Assembly (NCBI GenBank): GCA_017484235.1
Contig: JAFUTM010000113.1
Span: 1 to 11,289 of the forward strand
Direction of reading: 5' to 3'
DNA length: 11,289 nt
Origin: Selenomonadaceae bacterium
GTDB lineage: Bacteria > Bacillota > Negativicutes > Selenomonadales > Selenomonadaceae
The notes below the pieces were generated by a model, which saw only the letters and a program-made list of their open reading frames with translations, made no database searches and was not told the DNA's origin. Shown one piece after another: positions 6,749 to 11,289 of the stretch. How positions within the stretch are numbered: position 1 is the stretch's first letter; each line of letters opens with the position of its first letter. The position numbers and the translations under genes were made by a program.

Positions 6749-7222
6749 TTATTCCCATTCGCAAACAAAACCGAAGTTTTCCAAATTGTAAAAGTCGTCG
6801 TAAGGATTTCCAAATGGCGATTCATCGTTCCATTGCCCGATATTAGATGAAGTTTTTCCATACATCATAATTACAACTTCATTGCCATCTGCATTGTTTG
6901 GCTCGTCTTTCGCCCAATTTCTATATGTCACAGCTTCTCCAGTTATCCATTGCCAGCGGCCAGGCACTTTTATACCGCCTATCCAATAACAATTGGCATT
7001 ACCGCGTAAAATCAGATGAGTCACAAAGTCTTGTTCTTCCTCAGAATTTATAGTAACTAAGTGACCGCCCATCTTTTCGCAGGCATCTCTGGCTTCTGAC
7101 CAGGACAATGCCGCTCTATACGTTTTGTATCTGTGACCTTGAAATTTAGCCGTATCTCTAGTAAAAGCTGCAGAAACCGTTACAGTAAACAGTAATAAAA
7201 TTACTAAAACTGTCTTGCTCAT
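6749..7222 (-). CDS. Secreted C-type lectin domain protein
   Basis: Exported single-domain C-type lectin, 157 aa from the chosen start. The signal peptide is residues 1 to about 19 (MSKTVLVILLLFTVTVSAA). The CTLD fills the rest: SWSEARDACEKMGGHLVTI (about 40-58), CYWIGG (78-83), WQWITGEAVTYRNWAKDEPNN (90-110), QWNDE (130-134) and the final FVCEWE (152-157). EPN (107-109) and WND (131-133) are the classic Ca2+-site-2 motifs of mannose-type lectins, so calcium-dependent sugar binding is plausible. Cys48 and Cys154 match the conserved disulfide; the second canonical pair (WNDxxC) is absent and Cys78 is extra. ATG 7222 is chosen over 7333 because AGGTGG lies 9 bp upstream and a signal peptide begins there. 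The gene ends 26 bp before fhs. Ligand unknown. Confidence 0.85.
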   Translation of the reverse strand: MSKTVLVILLLFTVTVSAAFTRDTAKFQGHRYKTYRAALSWSEARDACEKMGGHLVTINSEEEQDFVTHLILRGNANCYWIGGIKVPGRWQWITGEAVTYRNWAKDEPNNADGNEVVIMMYGKTSSNIGQWNDESPFGNPYDDFYNLENFGFVCEWE

Positions 7223-7231
7223 TTCAATACA

Positions 7232-7237
7232 CCACCT
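7232..7237 (-). promoter_or_regulatory. Ribosome binding site of the lectin gene
   Basis: AGGTGG on the minus strand, 9 bp from ATG 7222. It supports this start and makes the 37-residue extension from ATG 7333, which lacks any signal-like character, unlikely. Confidence 0.7.
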
Positions 7238-7466
7238 GCTCAACGCCAAACCACTGCGCCTCATCATTCCACGAAACAGATATTCACCTGCCGCCGATAA
7301 CGAAAATTTTCTTAAACAGAGTATGCAAAACACTCACTGTCCAATAAAATCAAAAATTAATATGTAAGTATTCCACAGAGAAAGTAAATTTTCCTGCCCA
7401 AAGTGAGATATTATCCGAATCAATTGCCGAAAGGCAAAACTTATTAGATTTTGTTTGAAAAAATCA

Positions 7467-7474
7467 AAGCGCTT
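7467..7474. promoter_or_regulatory. Possible operator (AAGCGCTT palindrome) at the glucosidase -35
   Basis: AAGCGCTT is a perfect 8-bp palindrome whose last two bases are the first two of the -35 box. The core resembles the centre of cre sites (AARCGNTT) or other LacI-family operators, but the outer TG...CA arms of a full cre are missing. Carbon-source repression of a beta-glucosidase would make sense; this is inference. Confidence 0.3.
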
Positions 7475-7501
7475 GACGGATAGCTTACTTTACGATATAC
7501 T
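7473..7501 (+). promoter_or_regulatory. Promoter of the 6-phospho-beta-glucosidase gene
   Basis: TTGACG (7473-7478), exactly 17 bp, then TATACT (7496-7501): five of six matches in each box. Transcription would begin near 7508, leaving a leader of about 77 nt. Confidence 0.7.
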
Positions 7502-7570
7502 ATATTAAAAGGTAAAATTGTGTTCGTGATGATTGATGTACATTAAATTATAAATATTACATTATTATGA

Positions 7571-7576
7571 GAGGTG
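7571..7576 (+). promoter_or_regulatory. Ribosome binding site of the glucosidase gene
   Basis: GAGGTG lies 8 bp before ATG 7585. It rules out the in-frame ATG at 7567, which sits upstream of the Shine-Dalgarno. Confidence 0.85.
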
Positions 7577-7584
7577 ACTATTTT

Positions 7585-9054
7585 ATGGCGTTTCCAAAGA
7601 ACTTTCTCTGGGGCGGCGCGGTTGCTGCCAACCAATACGAGGGCGGCTATCTTGAAGATGGCAAAGGTCTTTCTGTGCCGGATATGCTTCTTGGCGGTGA
7701 TGTGAATACTCCGCGCACTTTCTGTCCAAAAATTGAAGAAGGTGTCTTCTATCCGTCGCACACTGCAATTGACTTCTATCATCACTATAAAGAAGATATT
7801 GCGCTCTTAGCCGAAATGGGCTTCAAGTGTTTCCGCTTTTCAATCAACTGGGCAAGAATTTTCCCAAATGGTGACGATGCTCAACCAAATGAAGCCGGTC
7901 TGCAATTTTATGACAATGTAATTGATGAGTGCCGCAAGTACGGAATTGAGCCGCTCATCACACTTAATCATTACGAAATGCCATTTGAGCTTGTCAAAAA
8001 GTATCGCGGTTTTTATGATCGTCGAGTAATTGATTTATTTGTCAAATATGCTACCACTTGCTTTGAACGTTACAAGGATAAAGTTAAGTATTGGCTGACT
8101 TTTAACGAGATTAATATGAGCTTAATGGAACCTTTTATGGGTAATCTCTACAGTATCGGCATAATTCAAGACGAAGACCTCAACAGAACCGCACCCTGCA
8201 AGTTCCCAGAGTTGATTGACATTCCACAGCAGCGTATTGAGGGCTTACATAATCAGTTTGTCGCCTCAGCTAAGGCAGTCATTGCCGGTCACAAGATTAA
8301 TCCTGACTTTATGATTGGCAATATGATCTGTCATATAACGTGGTATCCTTTGACGCCTAATCCAAAAGATATGCTCGAAGACCAGCACCACGATTCATTC
8401 TGCAACGATCTTTGCGGTGATGTTCAAGTTCGTGGAGCTTATCCTTACTTTGCAAAAAAATTCTATCAAGATATGGGCATTGATACGGCTTTTATGGATA
8501 ACGAAGAAGATAAAAAGCTGCTTAAAGAAGGTGTCGTTGACTTCTACACTTTCAGTTACTATATGAGCAATTGCGTTTCGGTTGATAAGAATGTTGAACA
8601 GACAAAGGGCAATATGCTGGGCGGTGCTAAAAATCCTTACCTCAAGGCGAGTGACTGGGGCTGGCAGATTGATCCTGACGGTCTGCGCTGGACTCTCAAT
8701 AAGCTGGCGTCACGCTATCCAAATACGCCGATTATGGTCGTTGAAAATGGTTTCGGTGCTTTTGATAAAGTTGAGTCTGACGGCGCAATTCACGACGATT
8801 ATCGTATCAGCTATTTCCGTGAGCATATTCGCGCTATGGGCGAGGCTGTCAACGACGGTGTGCCGCTCATTGGTTACACGACTTGGGGTCCAATCGACTT
8901 AGTAAGTGCTGGCACTGGTCAGTATGCTAAACGTTATGGTTTTATTTATGTCAATCGCCACGACGACGGCACTGGTGATTTTAGCCGCAGTCGTAAAGAT
9001 TCCTTCTTCTGGTATAAAAAGGTGATTGCTTCCAACGGTGAAGATTTAGATTAA
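7585..9054 (+). CDS. 6-phospho-beta-glucosidase, GH1 family
   Basis: Cytoplasmic GH1 enzyme of 489 aa (BglA/AscB type) that hydrolyses phosphorylated beta-glucosides such as cellobiose-6-P, normally after PTS uptake. The N-terminal GH1 signature FPKNFLWGGAVAANQYEG is at 3-20, the acid/base glutamate is E175 (TFNEIN), and the nucleophile is E387 (VENGFG). The C-terminal part IDLVSAGTGQYAKRYGFIYV (437-456) and RKDSFFWYKKVI (470-481) is the kind seen in phospho-glycosidases. Lys449 and Tyr451 fit the 6-phosphate site, but the usual serine position appears to be Gly443. ATG 7585 follows GAGGTG. It is monocistronic, with a promoter at 7473 and a terminator at 9081. No PTS permease or antiterminator gene is in the window, so the sugar and its uptake route are unknown. 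Confidence 0.92.
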   Translation: MAFPKNFLWGGAVAANQYEGGYLEDGKGLSVPDMLLGGDVNTPRTFCPKIEEGVFYPSHTAIDFYHHYKEDIALLAEMGFKCFRFSINWARIFPNGDDAQPNEAGLQFYDNVIDECRKYGIEPLITLNHYEMPFELVKKYRGFYDRRVIDLFVKYATTCFERYKDKVKYWLTFNEINMSLMEPFMGNLYSIGIIQDEDLNRTAPCKFPELIDIPQQRIEGLHNQFVASAKAVIAGHKINPDFMIGNMICHITWYPLTPNPKDMLEDQHHDSFCNDLCGDVQVRGAYPYFAKKFYQDMGIDTAFMDNEEDKKLLKEGVVDFYTFSYYMSNCVSVDKNVEQTKGNMLGGAKNPYLKASDWGWQIDPDGLRWTLNKLASRYPNTPIMVVENGFGAFDKVESDGAIHDDYRISYFREHIRAMGEAVNDGVPLIGYTTWGPIDLVSAGTGQYAKRYGFIYVNRHDDGTGDFSRSRKDSFFWYKKVIASNGEDLD

Positions 9055-9080
9055 TGAATTTATAAATTAAACATAAGTGT

Positions 9081-9113
9081 AATCGGCTGGAGTAACATTC
9101 AGCCGATTTTTAG
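9081..9113 (+). terminator. Intrinsic terminator after the glucosidase gene
   Basis: A perfect 9-bp stem, AATCGGCTG (9081-9089) with CAGCCGATT (9100-9108), has a 10-nt loop and is followed by TTT (a five-T run at 9107-9111 including the stem end). Confidence 0.88.
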
Positions 9114-9130
9114 TAAATTGATGTTTATTA

Positions 9131-9139
9131 TGATATAAT
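9131..9139 (+). promoter_or_regulatory. Possible extended -10 promoter of the ABC ATPase gene
   Basis: TGATATAAT is a perfect TATAAT (9134-9139) preceded by TGN. No good -35 exists at 17 bp because that space is the tail of the glucosidase terminator, so the extended -10 would have to compensate. Confidence 0.45.
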
Positions 9140-9152
9140 TTTAGCTGTTATG

Positions 9153-9176
9153 GATTATATATACCTATATTATATC
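9153..9176. promoter_or_regulatory. AT-rich imperfect palindrome, possible metal-regulator operator
   Basis: GATTATATATA-CC-TATATTATATC: 8 of 11 arm positions are symmetric. It lies just downstream of the probable -10 and before a metal-type ABC ATPase gene. Size and position would suit a Fur/Zur- or MntR-like repressor site, but AT-rich DNA gives such symmetry by chance fairly easily. Confidence 0.25.
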
Positions 9177-9184
9177 ATTTAATT

Positions 9185-9188
9185 GGAG
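9185..9188 (+). promoter_or_regulatory. Ribosome binding site pointing to a TTG start
   Basis: GGAG lies 8 bp before TTG 9197. It overlaps GTG 9188, which otherwise has no Shine-Dalgarno. Nearly all well-placed sites in this window use 7-9 bp spacing, which favours TTG. Confidence 0.6.
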
Positions 9189-9196
9189 TGACATAC

Positions 9197-9961
9197 TTGT
9201 TTAAATCGATATTGCATCACAATGCAAAAAACTCAGAGGACTGTGCAAAAGTCTGCTGTACAAAGATTGAGCATTTTGGAGTTAAAGTCGGCGACTTAAT
9301 TATTTTTGAAGATGTTAATATTCACGTACATTGTGGACAACTCACCGCGTTAATTGGACCAAATGGTGCCGGTAAATCCACCTTGTTAAAGGCGATTCTT
9401 GGCGAAGTAGACCATACAGGCAATTTACAGTATACTGATGCTAAAAATTGTCATACCGGCCACCCTGTAATTGGCTATGTTCCACAATATCTGACTTTTG
9501 ATGTCAGTTCACCAACTTCCGTGATGGACATATTTATGGCTTGCCTGTCAAATAGACCAGTCTGGCTATTTTCAGCCAGCAAATTAAGAGAACGTGTATT
9601 AAAAAATCTCAAAAGAGTTAAAGCGGAATATTTAATTGATCGTCGGTTAGGAGCACTGTCCGGCGGCGAACTTCAACGAGTTTTATTAGCACTAGCATTG
9701 GATCCGATACCAGATTTATTATTGCTGGATGAACCGGTATCTGGCGTAGATCAAAATGGGTTAGATTTATTTTATGAGATTGTTGTGGATTTAAAAACTA
9801 ATGAAGACATGGCAATTATTTTAATCTCACACGATTTAGAATTAGTGTCAAAATATGCCGATCAAGTTATATTGCTTAACAAAAAAGTCATTGCCTCTGG
9901 CACACCAACTGAAGTGTTCAGCAATGACAAAATGAAAAATATATTTGGTACTATAATCTGA
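9197..9961 (+). CDS. Metal-type (ZnuC-like) ABC transporter ATPase
   Basis: ATPase subunit of a zinc/manganese-type ABC importer, 254 aa. Walker A is GPNGAGKST at 54-62, the Q-loop is YVPQ at 94-97, the signature is LSGGE at 154-158, Walker B is LLLLDEP at 174-180, and the H-loop is His212 (ISHD). The middle block PVWLFSASKLRERVL and the end SGTPTEVF resemble the Zn/Mn ATPase branch. The N-terminus before the ATPase fold holds HH (7-8), Cys16, Cys20-Cys21 and His26, possibly metal-binding. Start: GTG 9188 overlaps the only Shine-Dalgarno (GGAG, 9185-9188), whereas TTG 9197 lies 8 bp after it, so TTG is preferred. No permease or binding-protein gene follows; the next gene converges from 1 bp away. 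Metal specificity is inference. Confidence 0.88.
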   Translation: MFKSILHHNAKNSEDCAKVCCTKIEHFGVKVGDLIIFEDVNIHVHCGQLTALIGPNGAGKSTLLKAILGEVDHTGNLQYTDAKNCHTGHPVIGYVPQYLTFDVSSPTSVMDIFMACLSNRPVWLFSASKLRERVLKNLKRVKAEYLIDRRLGALSGGELQRVLLALALDPIPDLLLLDEPVSGVDQNGLDLFYEIVVDLKTNEDMAIILISHDLELVSKYADQVILLNKKVIASGTPTEVFSNDKMKNIFGTII

Positions 9962-9962
9962 A

Positions 9963-10535
9963 TTATTTAAATTCTTCATTAAAGGCACATTGATAACCTA
10001 TTTTAAAACAGTTCCATAAAAAATTTTTTGCTTCTTCATCTTCAATTTCATCAATCAGGTTATTCTTTCGAGTGGAATTGTAAGCATTTGTGCCATCATA
10101 AAAAAATCTTTGACGAGTAGAAGTTGCATTAACAGCGTTTACATTAGGTCCTATTGGAAATATAAACTGACTCCAACTGCGCTCATTGGTATTATTCTTC
10201 CTAATCTTTATTGAATAACGATCAATATAATAATTAAATCCTTTATAAGTACCAACAAAAACGTAATTCTTATCAATAACATTAGTTTGGTTGTTTTGAT
10301 TGTTCTGATTATCTTGGCTATTTTTATTATCTTGATTATTTTGGTTATCTTGATTGTTTTGATTATCTTGGTTGTTTTGGCTATCCTGATTATTGTTATT
10401 AGGTGATTTAACGTTCTTGTTTGGTTTTTCTATTTGTATTCTGGGTAAATCATAAGCTGCTGCAATATTATTTGTACAAAAAAAATTGGCAAGTACAATA
10501 CCTGCCATTAATACCATTAAAAATCTAAAAAACAT
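9963..10535 (-). CDS. Secreted protein with QDNQNN repeats, unknown function
   Basis: Unrecognised exported protein, 190 aa. The signal peptide is residues 1 to about 27 (MFFRFLMVLMAGIVLANFF, cleavage near IAAA); no proper lipobox precedes Cys20. A basic linker at about 32-45 follows, then a low-complexity tract of six hexapeptides at 50-85 based on QDNQNN. A globular domain covers about 90-190, with YVFVGTYKGFNYYIDRYSIKI, WSQFIFPIG and a C-terminal region holding NFLWNCFKIGYQCAF (Cys175 and Cys182, a possible disulfide). The start lies 1 bp after the YopX-like stop codon, with GAGG 11 bp upstream inside that gene, so translation is probably coupled. The 3' end is 1 bp from the converging ATPase gene. 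The DNA is AT-rich. Confidence 0.75.
   Translation of the reverse strand: MFFRFLMVLMAGIVLANFFCTNNIAAAYDLPRIQIEKPNKNVKSPNNNNQDSQNNQDNQNNQDNQNNQDNKNSQDNQNNQNNQTNVIDKNYVFVGTYKGFNYYIDRYSIKIRKNNTNERSWSQFIFPIGPNVNAVNATSTRQRFFYDGTNAYNSTRKNNLIDEIEDEEAKNFLWNCFKIGYQCAFNEEFK
10281..10388 (-). repeat. 18-bp in-frame minisatellite encoding (QDNQNN)6
   Basis: Six consecutive 18-bp units encode QDSQNN, QDNQNN, QDNQNN, QDNKNS, QDNQNN and QNNQTN. The unit is a multiple of three, so copy-number change would lengthen or shorten the linker without breaking the frame. Units differ by silent and missense changes, so the tract is not freshly expanded. Confidence 0.85.
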
Positions 10536-10536
10536 T

Positions 10537-10992
10537 TTATTTTACGCCTCTTTTCTTTTTATTCAAGGTTGATTTGGATTTAGAATTATCTACCAGTAAT
10601 TCTGGATTTTCAAAGCGATTGCCCAAAACTTTTAATTGCCATTTTTGTAGATCGCTCAATAATTTAGGGATTTTTTCTTTGCCGCTGCGGACAACAAAAG
10701 CACCTTTAAAGAAATCGACTACTCCAATTTTGTTGTCGCCAAATGATATAATATCATCTTCATAAATTTCATTGCCAGTGTTATCCAAAAAGCCCGTAAA
10801 TTGACCTATCGTTTTAGCATCAACACGATAACCTTCGTACCCATTTTCATATACAAAAATATGTGCTTGTGGACCTGGATCACCATAAGTACCGCGTTTC
10901 AAATAAAATCCATAAATCCATACTTGTTTGATTTCACCACTGAAAATTTGAAAAGTTTTTAGCCCGCGATATTTAATTTCTCTTTCTGCCAT
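10537..10992 (-). CDS. YopX-like phage-type protein
   Basis: 151-aa cytoplasmic protein resembling the YopX family (named after SP-beta prophage YopX), common in prophages and other mobile DNA; its molecular function is not established. The N-terminal REIKYRGLK (4-12) matches the usual REIKFR opening, and TIGQFTGFLDNTGNEIYEDDII (61-82) is the family hallmark, normally of the form GQFTGLxDKNGxEIYEGDI. A C-terminal lysine-rich tail (KSKSTLNKKKRG) extends beyond the domain. ATG 10992 is chosen because GGAGG (11001-11005) lies 8 bp upstream; an in-frame ATG at 11028 would place this site inside the gene. It lies 42 bp after the DUF4143-type gene and 1 bp before the secreted-protein gene. Confidence 0.82.
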   Translation of the reverse strand: MAEREIKYRGLKTFQIFSGEIKQVWIYGFYLKRGTYGDPGPQAHIFVYENGYEGYRVDAKTIGQFTGFLDNTGNEIYEDDIISFGDNKIGVVDFFKGAFVVRSGKEKIPKLLSDLQKWQLKVLGNRFENPELLVDNSKSKSTLNKKKRGVK

Positions 10993-11000
10993 CACAAACA

Positions 11001-11005
11001 CCTCC
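11001..11005 (-). promoter_or_regulatory. Ribosome binding site of the YopX-like gene
   Basis: GGAGG on the minus strand, 8 bp from ATG 10992; it fixes the start against ATG 11028. Confidence 0.85.
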
Positions 11006-11034
11006 AATATTTTGAATTTATAATGCAAAATAAT

Positions 11035-11289
11035 TTAAATATTCCTATTTATAAAGTCAAAAATGTTAAAATGTTTAATTCCATTGTAATCATTAATTTT
11101 AGGATAGTCCATAGACAATATCATTTTATTATATTGATCTGGAATACGCTGCAAAGGATTAAGCATTTTTCTTAATTTAGATTTACTATCAATTGTATCA
11201 ATGACTTGAATATAAACAGGTTGTGAGTTTTTAATGGCGACGAAATTAACTTGTTGTTCACCAATTTTTCCTACAAACACTTCGTATCC
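11035..11289 (-). CDS. DUF4143-type ATPase, C-terminal part (cut by window edge)
   Basis: Only the last 84 residues are visible; the frame stays open through the right edge (GYEVFVGKIGEQQ...), so the GTG at 11280 is not the start. The stretch GYEVFVGKIGEQQVNFVAI, then PVYIQV, LNPLQRIPDQYNKMILSMD and YNGIKHFNIFDFI matches the C-terminal end of AAA_14/DUF4143 proteins: widespread ATPases of unclear role, frequent in variable genome regions, with a C-terminal fold related to PD-(D/E)XK nucleases. In relatives the motif is usually EVDFVA; here Asn replaces the Asp (QVNFVA). The stop codon is intact. The N-terminal P-loop cannot be checked. Confidence 0.75.
   Translation of the reverse strand, partial: GYEVFVGKIGEQQVNFVAIKNSQPVYIQVIDTIDSKSKLRKMLNPLQRIPDQYNKMILSMDYPKINDYNGIKHFNIFDFINRNI

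Larger units (their letters stand above)
7223..7584. other. Divergent intergenic region between lectin and glucosidase
   Basis: 362 bp without a credible gene. The right part holds the glucosidase promoter (7473-7501), an AAGCGCTT palindrome (7467-7474) and its ribosome binding site. In the middle, TTGCC-GAAA-GGCAA (7424-7437) forms a small hairpin with a GNRA tetraloop on the plus strand, without a U-run. On the minus strand a lectin promoter is expected; only weak candidates appear, such as TTTGAT-N16-TAATAA ending near 7444. I recognise no known riboswitch. Confidence 0.5.

Noticed and set aside
7223..7333. N-terminal extension of the lectin from ATG 7333
   Set aside because: The 37 added residues show no signal or domain character, and the Shine-Dalgarno and signal peptide point to ATG 7222.
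7424..7437. TTGCC-GAAA-GGCAA hairpin as an intrinsic terminator or riboswitch
   Set aside because: The stem is only five pairs, no U-run follows on either strand, and no known aptamer core surrounds it.
10281..10388. Tandem repeats as a CRISPR array
   Set aside because: The 18-bp units are directly adjacent without spacers, stay in frame and encode a regular hexapeptide inside a secreted protein.
9963..11289. Right-hand AT-rich block as a new defence system
   Set aside because: A partial DUF4143 ATPase, a YopX-like protein and a secreted repeat protein suggest mobile DNA, but no nuclease, toxin, sensor or integrase is visible to support a defence claim.

Overview
The window looks like chromosomal DNA from an outer-membrane-bearing Firmicute of the class Negativicutes (Selenomonas/Phascolarctobacterium-like). 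The strongest marker is a porin with an N-terminal SLH domain, a short coiled coil and a C-terminal beta-barrel ending in Phe (OmpM/Mep45 type), which is characteristic of that class. Formate-tetrahydrofolate ligase, an anaerobic RNR activase and a Na+-coupled amino acid symporter fit an anaerobic, amino-acid- and sugar-using host- or rumen-associated bacterium. The genus cannot be fixed from this sequence.

Layout: (1) 95-1372 minus, SLH porin, with a promoter and a leader hairpin in a 392-bp divergent spacer. (2) 1765-3198 plus, AGCS Na+:alanine/glycine symporter with its own promoter, a structured-looking leader and a bidirectional terminator. (3) A minus-strand run from 7222 down to 3280: secreted C-type lectin, fhs (26 bp after it), orphan ABC-2 permease, nrdG and a 79-aa two-helix membrane protein with a near-consensus promoter of its own. 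(4) 7585-9054 plus, GH1 6-phospho-beta-glucosidase, a single-gene unit with promoter and terminator. (5) 9197-9961 plus, a metal-type (ZnuC-like) ABC ATPase without a permease, probably starting at TTG. (6) 9963 to the right edge, minus, visibly AT-rich: the 3' end of a DUF4143-type ATPase, a YopX-like phage-type protein, and a secreted protein with a (QDNQNN)n tract coupled to it by a 1-bp gap. This last block looks like accessory or mobile DNA.

The genes do not form one pathway. fhs serves one-carbon metabolism, nrdG serves anaerobic deoxynucleotide synthesis, the symporter and the glucosidase serve nutrient use, and the porin serves envelope permeability and tethering. Three proteins that normally work with a neighbour (NrdG, the ABC-2 permease, the ZnuC-like ATPase) have no partner gene here, so the window shows several separated modules. 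The most unusual items are a secreted lectin with intact EPN/WND calcium-site motifs set directly before fhs, the unpartnered ATPase with a Cys/His-rich leader, and the YopX plus Asn/Gln-repeat pair. I found no CRISPR array, tRNA, rRNA, transposase or convincing new defence system.
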